DNA of 64,000 nucleotides from an uncultured Verrucomicrobiales bacterium (GCA_937951675.1 CALFBI010000007.1:62001-126000), one strand, 5' to 3'. Shown: positions 8,959 through 18,100, counted from the first letter of the stretch. Notes: generated by a model from the letters alone, not told the origin. Made by a program: numbers and translations.

Positions 8959-9540
8959 ATGTCCAACGATATCCTTGAACACAACGTTGCCTTGGAGGCG
9001 ACCCCAGGAAACCAGTTCTTTGAACCTTTCCATGTCACTCCTGAGCTCGAAGCAGAAGCGAACGAACGCATCTCTCATTATCCAGCAGATCAAAAACGTT
9101 CTGCCGTTTTAATGCTTCTCCATGCCGTGCAGCATCAGTTCGGTTACATTTCAGCCGAAGCTCTCGAGTGGGTTGCTGGGAAACTTGAAATCGAGCCGAT
9201 TAAAGTGCTCGAGGTCGTTTCTTTCTACCCAGGATTCCGCCAATCAGCGCCTGGTAAATTTCACATCCGAGTCTGCCGCACTCTTTCTTGCGCAATGGCA
9301 GGAAGTGGAGAACTCATGGAAAAGCTTTGTGAGCTCACTGGCATTGATCGCTCTAAGTCTGACCCTCACCATCATCCTGTTGCCGTTTCTCCCTGTGGGA
9401 AATGGTCTCTTGAATTTGCGGAATGCCTCGCCTCTTGTGGCACGGCTCCTGTCTGCCTTGTGAATGACGACTTCCATGAAGGCGTGGCTCCTGAGAAAGC
9501 GCAGGACCTCCTCACCAAATACGATTCATCCGAACAATAA
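8959..9540 (+). CDS. nuoE: NADH-quinone oxidoreductase subunit E
   Basis: The 24-kDa-type subunit of the NADH dehydrogenase module, carrying one [2Fe-2S] cluster. In 193 residues the four ligands appear as C-x4-C in CRTLSC and C-x3-C in CLASC, in a thioredoxin-like fold. The segment AVQHQFGYISAEALEWVA is typical of the N-terminal helical part. It starts 27 bases after nuoD and ends eight bases before nuoF, consistent with one operon. Confidence 0.96.
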   Translation: MSNDILEHNVALEATPGNQFFEPFHVTPELEAEANERISHYPADQKRSAVLMLLHAVQHQFGYISAEALEWVAGKLEIEPIKVLEVVSFYPGFRQSAPGKFHIRVCRTLSCAMAGSGELMEKLCELTGIDRSKSDPHHHPVAVSPCGKWSLEFAECLASCGTAPVCLVNDDFHEGVAPEKAQDLLTKYDSSEQ

Positions 9541-9548
9541 TCACTCCG

Positions 9549-10940
9549 ATGTCAGTCACTTATAAAGCTGGAAAAGAGCCCCACGAGAAGGAATATCGAC
9601 TCATTTTCAAAAACGTCGACCGGGAAGGTTGGGACACAAGTCTCGATACTTACGAAAATGAGGGCGGTTATGAGATGCTCAACAAAGCTCTCAAGATGGA
9701 AACTCAGTCCATCACCAATGAAGTCAAAGCTTCTGGCCTTCGTGGTCGTGGTGGAGCCGGATTTCCTACCGGCGTGAAATGGGGGTTTATCCCACCCAAT
9801 AACACGAAGCCTGTTTACCTCATCTGTAACTGTGATGAATCAGAACCGGGCACTTTTAAAGATCGCTATATCGTTCACCAAGACCCTCATCAGTTGATCG
9901 AAGGAATGGTGATCTCCTGCTTTGCGGTCGGAGCACACACTGCTTACATTTACATCCGCGAAGAATTTCCAGAAGCGGCAACCATTGTTGAAAAAGCCAT
10001 CGCCGAAGCTCGTGCTAAAAATTACGTTGGAAAGGACGTCCTTGGATCTGGTTTCGACTGTGAAATTTACGTCCATCGCGGAGCAGGTGCTTACATCTGT
10101 GGAGAAGAAACTGGCCTAATTGAGTCTCTCGAAGGCAAACGCCCTTACCCCCGCATTAAGCCCCCTTACTTCCCTGCAGCAATGGGGCTCTACCTTGCTC
10201 CTACCATCGTTAACAACGTCGAGTCTCTCTGCCATGTGGTTCACATTCTCAGAATGGGTGGTGAGGAATATGCGAAGCTCGGAGTGGCCCGTAATACCGG
10301 AACACGAATTCTCTGTGTCTCTGGGGACGTGAAAAAGCCCGGCTACTTTGAAGTGGAAGTTGGGAAGGTCACCTTCCGCGAACTTCTCTTCGACATGTGT
10401 GGAGGACCGAAAGAGGGCCGTGAATTCAAAGCCGTTATCCCAGGCGGCTCTTCTTCAAAAATCCTCCGTTGTGACGAGTCATTCAAAATCCGGCAAGGAG
10501 ACTCTGAGGTCAACCTTGACTTCATGGACCTCCCTCTCGATTTTGATACTCTTGCTGCGGCAGGCTCCATGGCTGGTTCTGGCGGAGTCATCGTCCTTGA
10601 TGATTCACGTAAAATGTCTTGGGTTTTAAACAATATTAACCATTTCTACGCTCATGAATCGTGCGGGCAGTGCACTCCTTGCCGAGAAGGTTCGACTTGG
10701 ATGCGTAAGCTCTCGGACCGGATCGTGGAAGGGAAAGCATCCCCTACCGATATCGACACTCTAGAGTCAGTTGCCTACCAAATTGACGGGAAAACAGTCT
10801 GTGCTTTCGGGGAGGCTTCTTCCTGGCCTGTGGAAGCGATCGTTGCTAAGTTCAAAGATGAACTCGTCTCCGAAACTTCTACCAATAATGATGATGCGAT
10901 CCTCACTCCGGAAGAGGCCTCTGCAACAAAATACCTTTAA
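9549..10940 (+). CDS. nuoF: NADH-quinone oxidoreductase subunit F
   Basis: The 51-kDa-type subunit that binds NADH, FMN and one [4Fe-4S] cluster. In 463 residues it shows the nucleotide-binding segment GLRGRGGAGFPTGVKW, the FMN-site region GAGAYICGEETGLIESLEG, the long PPYFPAAMGLYLAPTIVNNV segment, and cluster ligands in ESCGQCTPCREG with the distal Cys in KTVCAFGE. It closes the operon: a strong terminator follows at 11001-11030. nuoG does not follow, so the rest of complex I must be encoded elsewhere. Confidence 0.97.
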   Translation: MSVTYKAGKEPHEKEYRLIFKNVDREGWDTSLDTYENEGGYEMLNKALKMETQSITNEVKASGLRGRGGAGFPTGVKWGFIPPNNTKPVYLICNCDESEPGTFKDRYIVHQDPHQLIEGMVISCFAVGAHTAYIYIREEFPEAATIVEKAIAEARAKNYVGKDVLGSGFDCEIYVHRGAGAYICGEETGLIESLEGKRPYPRIKPPYFPAAMGLYLAPTIVNNVESLCHVVHILRMGGEEYAKLGVARNTGTRILCVSGDVKKPGYFEVEVGKVTFRELLFDMCGGPKEGREFKAVIPGGSSSKILRCDESFKIRQGDSEVNLDFMDLPLDFDTLAAAGSMAGSGGVIVLDDSRKMSWVLNNINHFYAHESCGQCTPCREGSTWMRKLSDRIVEGKASPTDIDTLESVAYQIDGKTVCAFGEASSWPVEAIVAKFKDELVSETSTNNDDAILTPEEASATKYL

Positions 10941-11000
10941 CTTAAAGGGGGCTATTTCTTCCCCTGAAGAGGCCTTCGTCAAGAATGGATCTTTTTGAAA

Positions 11001-11030
11001 TGGCCACACTCCAGGTGTGGCTATTTTTTT
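11001..11030 (+). terminator. Terminator of the nuoDEF operon
   Basis: A nine-pair stem TGGCCACAC / GTGTGGCTA (11001-11009 and 11015-11023, one G-T pair) closes a five-base loop and is followed by seven T residues. It lies 60 bases after the nuoF stop and ends only ten bases before the next start codon. It overlaps an apparent upstream start at 11017, which argues against that start. Confidence 0.92.
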
Positions 11031-11040
11031 ATCTAGTTTG

Positions 11041-12156
11041 ATGAAACACTACGACTATCTGATCACCGGAGCAGGAATTTCGGGCTTAGTCGCCGCAGAA
11101 CGCCTGGCGAAAGAAGGCCTGTCGAGTCTCGTCATTGATAAACGTGACCATATTGGAGGAAATTGTTATGACGAATATGATGAGCACGGAGTTTTAATTC
11201 ACCGATACGGGCCTCATTATTTCCGAACCCAATCCAAAGAAGTGGTCGATTACTTGAGCCAATTTACAGAATGGATTCCGGCTCATTACCGCGTTCTGTC
11301 TCATATTCAGGGAACCTATTATCAATTCCCGATTAACCTCACCACCTTCGAGCAAATCATGGGGCGATCTTCTTCGGAAGCGGAAATGGAAGCTACTCTT
11401 AAGGAGTGGAGGCACGACTACCCGAACCCTTCTAATTCTGAAGAAGCGGTGCTCGCTCAAGTTGGTGAAAAGCTTTATCGAATGTTTTATGAAGGTTACA
11501 CGACGAAGCAATGGAAGTGCTCCCCCAAAGAGCTCGACCCGAGTGTCTGCCAGCGGATCCCCATTCGAACGAACCGAGACGATCGTTATCTTACTGAAGA
11601 ATTCCAAATGATGCCGAAACAAGGCTACACCGCAATGTTTCAAAAGATGATCGGTTCCTCTCCTCTCATTGAAATTCAGCTCCAAACCTCCTTAGAAGAG
11701 ATTCGAGCTCACACTTCTTTTGGCTCCCTCATTTATACCGGCCCCATCGATCGGTATTTCAATGATTGCTTAGGGAAGCTCCCTTACCGCTCTCTGAGGT
11801 TTGAACACGAGCACTACCCCCACTGCGACTATTATCAAGAAACAGTGCAGGTCAACTACCCCAACGAAGAAAAATACACTCGTATCGTTGAGACAAAGCA
11901 CATCACTCAGCAGCAAATCAAAGGAACCACTATCACCAAGGAATACCCTCAAGATATCGATTCATCGCACCCTCCATATTATCCGATTCCTAATCCGGAA
12001 TCGAAGGCCCTCTATCAACAATATGCGCAACTCGCGAAACAAGAATCCCAGGTTTATTTCATCGGGCGCCTCGCAAAATATCGATACTATAATATGGACC
12101 AAGTGGTCGCAATGGCGCTTCAACTCGTAAGTAAACTTACCTCTCCAGGCCCATGA
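11041..12156 (+). CDS. glf: UDP-galactopyranose mutase
   Basis: An FAD enzyme that interconverts UDP-galactopyranose and UDP-galactofuranose, the precursor of galactofuranose in surface glycans. The N-terminal dinucleotide-binding segment is DYLITGAGISGLVAAERLA with the acidic and GG signature VIDKRDHIGGNCYDEY. The family segment HRYGPHYFRTQSKEVVDYL follows. The start is the ATG at 11041 (371 residues), because the preceding terminator occupies the region of the alternative start. It overlaps the DUF2062 gene by ATGA. Related NAD/FAD oxidoreductases are possible, but the YGPH region fits Glf well. Confidence 0.87.
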   Translation: MKHYDYLITGAGISGLVAAERLAKEGLSSLVIDKRDHIGGNCYDEYDEHGVLIHRYGPHYFRTQSKEVVDYLSQFTEWIPAHYRVLSHIQGTYYQFPINLTTFEQIMGRSSSEAEMEATLKEWRHDYPNPSNSEEAVLAQVGEKLYRMFYEGYTTKQWKCSPKELDPSVCQRIPIRTNRDDRYLTEEFQMMPKQGYTAMFQKMIGSSPLIEIQLQTSLEEIRAHTSFGSLIYTGPIDRYFNDCLGKLPYRSLRFEHEHYPHCDYYQETVQVNYPNEEKYTRIVETKHITQQQIKGTTITKEYPQDIDSSHPPYYPIPNPESKALYQQYAQLAKQESQVYFIGRLAKYRYYNMDQVVAMALQLVSKLTSPGP

Positions 12157-12680
12157 AGAAACGCTACCTGAAACTTGTCCGGAAAACATACCGTTATCTC
12201 CGAAGCCCAAAGCTAAGAAATTACCCGTGGCTTCAGAAACTGATCGCCCCGGTCTTCCAGAGAATTTATTGGAACCCTTCCCGCTCCACGGTAGCAAGCG
12301 GCGTCTCCATTGGGCTTTTCTGCTCGATGCTCCCGATTCCTCTCCAAACACTGTTGGCGGCTCTGGCCTGTATCCGATTCAAGGCAAACATTCCACTTGC
12401 GATTGCCTTCTGCTGGGTCAGTAACCCCATTACTCAAGTCCCGATTATGCTCTTCCAGGAAAAAGCGGGAGATCTTATTAAAAGCGTGGTCGGCTTCCAT
12501 GCTCCTAGCCCTCTCGAAGCACTGACTAAAGTAGAGTTCCAAATTCTCGAAACCACCTTTAATGCCAGCAGTTTCATCGTTGGATTTCTTTTTACTGCGA
12601 TAGCGGTCAGCCTTTTAGGATACCCTCTTTGTCGCCTTATCTGCTCCCGGATAATCAAAGATGAAAAGACGAAACCTTAA
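12153..12680 (+). CDS. DUF2062 membrane protein
   Basis: A 175-residue protein of the DUF2062 family. A basic N-terminal segment precedes the hallmark SRSTVASGVSIGLFCSMLPI, and two to three membrane helices follow (about residues 50-95 and 130-165), with the conserved WVSNPITQVPIM between them. Family members are often found near glycan or lipid biosynthesis genes, and their function is not established. The ATGA overlap with glf (12153-12156) implies coupled expression. Its stop overlaps the convergent TPM gene by four bases. Confidence 0.85.
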   Translation: MKKRYLKLVRKTYRYLRSPKLRNYPWLQKLIAPVFQRIYWNPSRSTVASGVSIGLFCSMLPIPLQTLLAALACIRFKANIPLAIAFCWVSNPITQVPIMLFQEKAGDLIKSVVGFHAPSPLEALTKVEFQILETTFNASSFIVGFLFTAIAVSLLGYPLCRLICSRIIKDEKTKP

Positions 12681-13450
12681 TATTTCCGTTCGGCACCCAT
12701 CCCCCCTGAATAGACAGCGCCAAGACGAGGCTTCACAAGTGGCTCGGGGAATTCATACTTTCTCTGCACAATCTCTGCTCGCTTCCAGTAATAGTGCTTC
12801 ATCAAAGAGCCCACTAGTAAGCAAACCAAGAGCGCAGGAAAAATCCGAAAAAGAAAGAGGCGCCGTGCGACTGACTTCTCGGCTGCTTTTTGCTTCTGCG
12901 CATGAAATTTGTGATCCTCGATCACAAAATGATCTACAATGAAATTCAAAATTTCCACCTGAGAAAGGTCGCTCTGGTTCATTTTCGCGAATTTTTCCCC
13001 AAGCTCAACCAAACTCTCGTGAATCCAAGCCGAGTTCCAGCGCTGGTTAAACTGATCCACCTGTTCTGCCTTTTCTAAATCTGTATACGCGGAAGCCATA
13101 AAAAACCGCCGCGTATCGATGTCCAAAATAAACACATAGCCTTCCTCATTTCCTGGAAACCAAAAATTCCTTAACTTTTCTGCGATTTCCTGGATGGGCT
13201 CGATATCAAAGCCCTGATAAGTAACGAGATAAAAAGGAGCTCCCCGTGATTTGGTCAGCTCATCAAGCTTCTTAATAAGCTTCCCCTTTTCTCCTGAAAG
13301 TCCCTTAAAGACCCCGGCTTGATCAAAAACAGCCTGGCTAGGTCGCTCTCCCCAAACAGGGTCGCCCTGCGGCTCAAACCCCATCAGCAAGGCTGACTGA
13401 AGCAACCACAAAACCAGCAAAAGGTTTTCCCTAAAAAGCCTAGTAACCAT
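12677..13450 (-). CDS. TPM-domain exported membrane protein
   Basis: A 257-residue protein with a hydrophobic N-terminal signal or anchor (about residues 8-24), a TPM/YgcG-like domain at about 40-170 (Q-AVFDQAGVF, then APFYLVTYQGFDIEP and EGYVFILDIDTRRFFMAS), and a second membrane helix near residues 205-222. TPM domains are extracytoplasmic and have been linked to phosphatase activity and photosystem repair in plants. Their bacterial role is unknown. Its 3' end overlaps that of the DUF2062 gene. Confidence 0.75.
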   Translation of the reverse strand: MVTRLFRENLLLVLWLLQSALLMGFEPQGDPVWGERPSQAVFDQAGVFKGLSGEKGKLIKKLDELTKSRGAPFYLVTYQGFDIEPIQEIAEKLRNFWFPGNEEGYVFILDIDTRRFFMASAYTDLEKAEQVDQFNQRWNSAWIHESLVELGEKFAKMNQSDLSQVEILNFIVDHFVIEDHKFHAQKQKAAEKSVARRLFLFRIFPALLVCLLVGSLMKHYYWKRAEIVQRKYEFPEPLVKPRLGAVYSGGMGAERKY

Positions 13451-13495
13451 CGTAGGATTATGAACCTAAAAATGGTTTGAAATCAAGACGGAACT

Positions 13496-14047
13496 CTACT
13501 GAGCCTCTTTCTCTACCGTCTTGAATGATGTCACTACTAATAGAATCGCGGCGATTGAAATACAAGAATCCGCCACATTAAAAGTCGGCCAATGGTTCCC
13601 TGTGATCTGATAATAACCTGGTAACTTTACATCGAGAAAATCAACCACATACCCCTGCTTCAAACGAGTTAAGAATGATTCTTGGGCAAACTCTGGAAGC
13701 CAAAACCCTTGAAACAATCGGTCCGTTAAATTTCCGATAATCCCTGATAGCAATAAAGCGGCCGCAATATCGCCGAGTTTCCCTTCGAAAAACCCCTTCT
13801 TCCACGCAAGAGATACTCCTACTAAGGCCGTTAAAAGCACAAACGGAAATACCAAAGGAGCCCAGTCACTCCCATTTCCCAAACCAAAAGCAACCCCTTG
13901 GTTATGAACACGAGTAAACCAGAGAAAACCTGGAATCTGAATACGCGACTCAAGATAGCCAAAATCTAAAACAACCCACCACTTGGTGATTTGATCTAAA
14001 ATATAAAGCGGAAGGGTGATTGTTAAGAGTAGTTTAAGCATCGACAT
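13496..14047 (-). CDS. lspA: Lipoprotein signal peptidase (signal peptidase II)
   Basis: An inner-membrane aspartyl protease that cleaves prolipoproteins before the lipid-modified Cys. In 183 residues there are four hydrophobic segments and the two catalytic Asp motifs GNLTDRLFQGF and FNVADSCISIAAI. The early segment DQITKWWVV matches the family start. It lies 24 bases downstream of ileS, a pairing common in many bacteria. The glycine-zipper lipoprotein at 30825 is one likely substrate. The length is slightly above the common 160-170 residues because of a longer loop before the first catalytic motif. Confidence 0.95.
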   Translation of the reverse strand: MSMLKLLLTITLPLYILDQITKWWVVLDFGYLESRIQIPGFLWFTRVHNQGVAFGLGNGSDWAPLVFPFVLLTALVGVSLAWKKGFFEGKLGDIAAALLLSGIIGNLTDRLFQGFWLPEFAQESFLTRLKQGYVVDFLDVKLPGYYQITGNHWPTFNVADSCISIAAILLVVTSFKTVEKEAQ

Positions 14048-14070
14048 CGATCGTAAGAGGAATAAAGAAT

Positions 14071-16797
14071 TTAAGCCTTTGGAAGCGCGGAATCACACCG
14101 TTCGCATAGCTCTGTTACGAGTGGTTCGTAGCGGCGGCAGCGCGGGCACATCACATGCGCAGACTTTTGCACAGCGACTTTCAATTCACTCCCTTCTTCC
14201 AACTGAAGTTCTGAAATGATGAGAAATTCTTTCGCCAACTCCTGGTCCGCTAATAACTCTCTGAGTGGGTCCCCTTGCGGTAAAGTAAGGATGACTAGAG
14301 CTTCGTTGTTTTTCTGGAAAGCCTTCGCTTGCACTTGCGCTTCAATCGCAGTTTGAATTTGAGCTCGAAGTTGAAGTAACGCTTTCACCTTTTCCGATGC
14401 TTCTCCTCCTTCGTAAACAGGGTCAGGTTTCGGGAAGTCTTGCTCATGAATACTTCCTTCCAATCCGGCATGCTCGCGAGCCTCTTCCGTCGTAAAGGCC
14501 AGGATCGGAGCAAGGAGCTTTGAAAGAGAATCAAAGACCTGCCACATCGCAGTTTGAGTCGCTCTTCGGCGCACCCCTTTTTCCGAATCACAATACATGC
14601 GATCCTTTGTCATATCGACATAAAGAGCGCTGAGATCATTCGCGCAGAATTGATTCACCGCCGAAAAGACTTTTCGGAATTCATACGCCTCATAAGCGGC
14701 AAGACACTCTTTAGTCAAAACATGGAGACGTTCTAAAATCCAACGATCGATGAGAGTCATCTCACTTGGCTCTACCAAATCTTGTTGAGGGTCAAACCCG
14801 TTAATATTCCCCAAAAGAATCCGTAATGTATTGCGCAAACGACGATACGGTTCTGCAATTTGCTTGAAGAGGTCCTCCCCGAACGGAACTTCGCTCTGCC
14901 AATCAACACTACTCACCCACAGCCGAACGATATCCGCTCCATACTGATTATAGAAATGAGCGGCATCAGTAGGTTTCCCGCTTTTCTTGGCATCAGATTT
15001 CGAAGTTTTCTTCCCGGTATCTTGATCAACAACAAACCCATGAGTCAAAACGGCCTTATAAGGAGCCGTGCCTCGCACTGCGGTTGAGAGAAGAAGTGAG
15101 CTTTGGAACCACCCCCGATGCTGATCCGTCGCCTCGAGATAAAGGTCCGCTGGGGCCGATAATTCTGGGTGGCGATCCATCACTGCAACGTGGCTACTTC
15201 CGGAATCAATCCAAACATCCAGAGTATCTCTCCCTTTTTGGTAATGACTTGGTAAACCTAATTTCGCGGTAAGCTCTTCATTCGAGAGCGCAAACCAGAC
15301 ATTGGTGCCTTCCTTCTCAACAAGATCAGCCACCTTACGCGCGACATCAGCATCTAGAACCGCCTTCCCGCCATCAAAGAAAACAGGAAGAGGCACGCCC
15401 CAAGTGCGTTGACGACTGATGCACCAATCTGGACGGGATTCCACCGTGCCATAAATGCGATTGCGCCCCCATTTAGGAAGCCACTCGACTTGATCAATTT
15501 CATTTAAGGCCTTCTCCCGAAGTCCATCCAAAGAGATGAAAAATTGTTCTACTGCACGAAAAATAATAGGAGTCTTTGAACGCCAGCAATGAGGATACGA
15601 ATGCTCGTAAACTTCTTCGCCTAAAAGGTCTCCTTGCTCAGACAACAAGGCTACGATCGATTTGTTTGCTTTGAAAACATGCGTGCCAACGAGATCAGGC
15701 AGCCCACATTCATCCGTAAACTTCCCTTCGTTATCAACCGGGGAAAGAAGTCCGAGGTTATTCTGCATCCCTGCCACGTAATCGTCCGCTCCGTGACCTG
15801 GAGCAATATGCACGGCCCCAGTTCCGGTCTCAGTCGTCACGAAAAGAGCTGTAATTAACTTTGATTGGCGGTCCAAAAAGGGATGCTTCGCTTGGAGACC
15901 TTCCAGATCTTTCCCTCTCAGCTCACTTAATTCCCCGGAAGGTTTAAAAGCAGTTTTTTCAGCAAAAGCCTCTAAAAGTTCTTTCGCGATCACCAACTTC
16001 TTTGTCACTTCTCCATTAGAAAAGTCCCCTACTACATAATCAAAATCAGGGTGAACTGCAATCCCGAGGTTCGCAGGAAGAGTCCAAGGAGTGGTCGTCC
16101 AGACCACCATGGAAGCGCCGTCTAAAGCTTCTTTTGCCCCTTCCAGCTGGAAGGATACATAGATTGCGGAGCTTTTTTTATCCATGTATTCCACTTCCGC
16201 TTCGGCCAGGGCCGTCTGGGCACCATAGCTCCATTGAACTGGCTTTTGGCTTTGGTAAACAGCACCTTGCTCGACCAAGGTCGCAAAAACGCGAATAATA
16301 TCCGCTTCGTAGCTTGGGTCTAAAGTCAGATAAGGATTCTTCCAATCTGCAAATACTCCGAGACGGCGAAAACTGTCTCGCTGGATATCAATAAATCCTT
16401 TGGCGAATTCCTCACAACGACGGCGAATCTCGGCAGGTTCTTCATCACGAGCATCCTGCATCACTTTGAATTCGATCGGAAGTCCATGGCAATCCCAACC
16501 CGGAATAAGAGGCACTTCATACCCCGCCATTGTCTTCGACTTCACAACGAGATCTTTTAAGACCTTATTCAAAGCCGTTCCCATGTGCACATCTCCATTC
16601 GCAAAAGGAGGTCCATCATGAAGAATGAAGCGGGGAGCGTCTTGTGACTGGCGACGCTTAATAATCCGCTCATATAAATTTCCTTTTTCCCAAGCCGCTA
16701 ATCGATTGGGCTCTTTTTTGACAAGATCTCCCCGCATCGGAAAGGTCGTCTCTGGAAGATGTAAGGTCTTCTTGTAGCTTGGTTGTTCGTCGCTCAT
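14071..16797 (-). CDS. ileS: Isoleucine-tRNA ligase
   Basis: A class I synthetase that charges tRNA-Ile. The start at the ATG at 16797 gives MSDEQPSYKKTLHLPETTF, in line with the family, and about 908 residues. An upstream ATG at 16839 adds an atypical 14 residues. The HIGH-type motif reads HMGT within FANGDVHMGTALNKVLKD, and the KMSKS-type motif reads KTSKS. GWDCHGLPIE and the editing-domain segment VWTTTPWTLPANLG are conserved. The C-terminus has a zinc ribbon, CPRCRRYEPLVTELCERC. A hairpin lies in the leader at 16894-16930. No T-box consensus is seen. Confidence 0.96.
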   Translation of the reverse strand: MSDEQPSYKKTLHLPETTFPMRGDLVKKEPNRLAAWEKGNLYERIIKRRQSQDAPRFILHDGPPFANGDVHMGTALNKVLKDLVVKSKTMAGYEVPLIPGWDCHGLPIEFKVMQDARDEEPAEIRRRCEEFAKGFIDIQRDSFRRLGVFADWKNPYLTLDPSYEADIIRVFATLVEQGAVYQSQKPVQWSYGAQTALAEAEVEYMDKKSSAIYVSFQLEGAKEALDGASMVVWTTTPWTLPANLGIAVHPDFDYVVGDFSNGEVTKKLVIAKELLEAFAEKTAFKPSGELSELRGKDLEGLQAKHPFLDRQSKLITALFVTTETGTGAVHIAPGHGADDYVAGMQNNLGLLSPVDNEGKFTDECGLPDLVGTHVFKANKSIVALLSEQGDLLGEEVYEHSYPHCWRSKTPIIFRAVEQFFISLDGLREKALNEIDQVEWLPKWGRNRIYGTVESRPDWCISRQRTWGVPLPVFFDGGKAVLDADVARKVADLVEKEGTNVWFALSNEELTAKLGLPSHYQKGRDTLDVWIDSGSSHVAVMDRHPELSAPADLYLEATDQHRGWFQSSLLLSTAVRGTAPYKAVLTHGFVVDQDTGKKTSKSDAKKSGKPTDAAHFYNQYGADIVRLWVSSVDWQSEVPFGEDLFKQIAEPYRRLRNTLRILLGNINGFDPQQDLVEPSEMTLIDRWILERLHVLTKECLAAYEAYEFRKVFSAVNQFCANDLSALYVDMTKDRMYCDSEKGVRRRATQTAMWQVFDSLSKLLAPILAFTTEEAREHAGLEGSIHEQDFPKPDPVYEGGEASEKVKALLQLRAQIQTAIEAQVQAKAFQKNNEALVILTLPQGDPLRELLADQELAKEFLIISELQLEEGSELKVAVQKSAHVMCPRCRRYEPLVTELCERCDSALPKA

Positions 16798-16893
16798 AAA
16801 CAAGGCGCGGAACTTATCGAGGGGAGCGTTCTTGGTCAATGGTTCAATGAAATGATCTCGGCAATTCTAATGAACTTAACCTCTAAAACACGA

Positions 16894-16930
16894 CTTGCCG
16901 CATCCAGACACACAAAATGGATGCAGCAAG
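16894..16930 (-). other. Inverted repeat in the ileS leader
   Basis: CTTGCCGCATCC (16894-16905) and GGATGCAGCAAG (16919-16930) form an eleven-pair stem with one mismatch and a 13-base loop, about 97 bases before the ileS start. On the minus strand it is followed by TCGTGTTTTAG, a poor U-run. It may be a leader structure or a protein site. It lacks T-box sequence features. Confidence 0.45.
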
Positions 16931-17071
16931 TAGAGTTTAATTAGGGGGTTTCGCTTTATTGGACATGGGCTTGAATATGAAAGTCACATTTCGCTCATTT
17001 TTTATTTTATCGATCACCCCTGTAATGGGAGGCCTTGACTTCTTTCGGTAAGGCAAGGTAATTAATGGGTC

Positions 17072-17707
17072 GTGAATTCAACAACCACTTTGCTCAGCGC
17101 TTTAGCCCTCATTCTTGTCATTGCGATTGTGATTTCGACTGGCGACCTGACCCAGGGTCAGAAAGGAAGCCGGGCCGAAGCAGATCGGATCAAAGCCGAG
17201 ATCAGTTTACTCGACCAAAATTACCGTGAACTTTCTCAACTCCGTGCTCAGGCACAGGATCAAGAAGAAGGAAAAATGGCGGAAATTAAAACTCGAATGG
17301 CAGAAATGGAGGCAGAGAATAAGCAACTGGCTGCCGCAAAAGAAGAAGCCGAAAAGCTGGCCTCTCTCCAAGAAGAAGAAGCTGCCATGGCTTGGAAAAA
17401 AGAAATCGAAGACAATACGCAAGGTGATCGCCGCGCGAAGCAAATTCAAAACGCTCTCGTCATGGCCCGCGTGACTGAATGGTCTGCTCAAGACGGCTTT
17501 GCTGTGATTAGCCTCGTCATGCCAGAATCGCTACAACAAGGCACTGAACTCGGAGTGCGTCGCAATACTGGCATCATTGGGAAATTAGTTCTTTCCACGA
17601 TTTACCATAACGAAAACAGAGGAATTGCAGACGCTTTGCCTGAAAGTTTCCTCTCTGGGGAAATTGAGGTTCAAGCGGGGGATGAATTAATCATCCCACC
17701 GCTATGA
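17072..17707 (+). CDS. Membrane-anchored periplasmic coiled-coil protein
   Basis: I do not recognise a named family. The 211-residue product starts at a GTG (the nearby ATG at 17065 is in another frame). It has one membrane helix at about residues 6-24, a long coiled coil at about 33-115 rich in Glu, Gln, Lys and Ala, and a C-terminal beta-rich domain. In that domain the succession GFAVISLVMPESLQQGTELG, GIIGKLVLST and AGDELIIPP resembles FlgT-C or MreC-like beta modules in layout. It is probably an envelope-structure protein. It ends just before the 3' end of rnpB on the other strand. Confidence 0.6.
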   Translation: MNSTTTLLSALALILVIAIVISTGDLTQGQKGSRAEADRIKAEISLLDQNYRELSQLRAQAQDQEEGKMAEIKTRMAEMEAENKQLAAAKEEAEKLASLQEEEAAMAWKKEIEDNTQGDRRAKQIQNALVMARVTEWSAQDGFAVISLVMPESLQQGTELGVRRNTGIIGKLVLSTIYHNENRGIADALPESFLSGEIEVQAGDELIIPPL

Positions 17708-17714
17708 AGCCAAA

Positions 17715-18100
17715 AAAGAAGCTCTCCCCTATAAGCCGGATTCTGTTCCCCTTCACTGACTGAAGGTTCGATGATCATTTGACTATCCCGAAGGATTCTC
17801 GCAAGCGAGATGCGACTAATACCCGGAGTTTCTAGTCGGGCGGGTCGCCCTACTCCTGTTATGTCTTGCACGGCGCGGGGTTTACCTAGCCTCCTTTGTT
17901 ACCTCTGGAGCGGTGGGCTCTTACCCCACCTTTTCACCCTTATCTCACTTTCGTAAGACGGTTTATTTTCTGCTGCACTTTCCGTCCTGCATCCCTTTAA
18001 GAACACAGTCCCTCTTTTTCAAAAGGCACGCGACCCTACCGTGTCCGGACTTTCCTCAGCAAACTTAAAAAGCAAACCGCGATCATCCGGGGAGAGGTTC
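17715..18100 (-). ncRNA. rnpB: RNase P RNA, bacterial class A
   Basis: The catalytic RNA of ribonuclease P, which matures tRNA 5' ends. On the minus strand the P4 5' element GAGGAAAGTCC is at 18057-18047 and the universal 3' element ACAGAATCCGGCTTAT is at 17746-17731. The P1 helix pairs CTCTCCCC (18096-18089) with GGGGAGAG (17729-17722), which sets the ends to within a few bases. A run of six T residues follows the 3' arm of P1 and may serve in termination. The length of about 380 nt fits class A. Confidence 0.96.

Noticed and set aside
11017-11040. Upstream start for glf (MAIFLSSLMKHY)
   Set aside because: It lies in the nuo terminator stem and T-run, and the family N-terminus begins at the ATG at 11041.
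14071-17071. T-box riboswitch before ileS, leuS or alaS
   Set aside because: No AGGGTGGNACCGCG-like T-box sequence or specifier loop is visible in any of the leaders.
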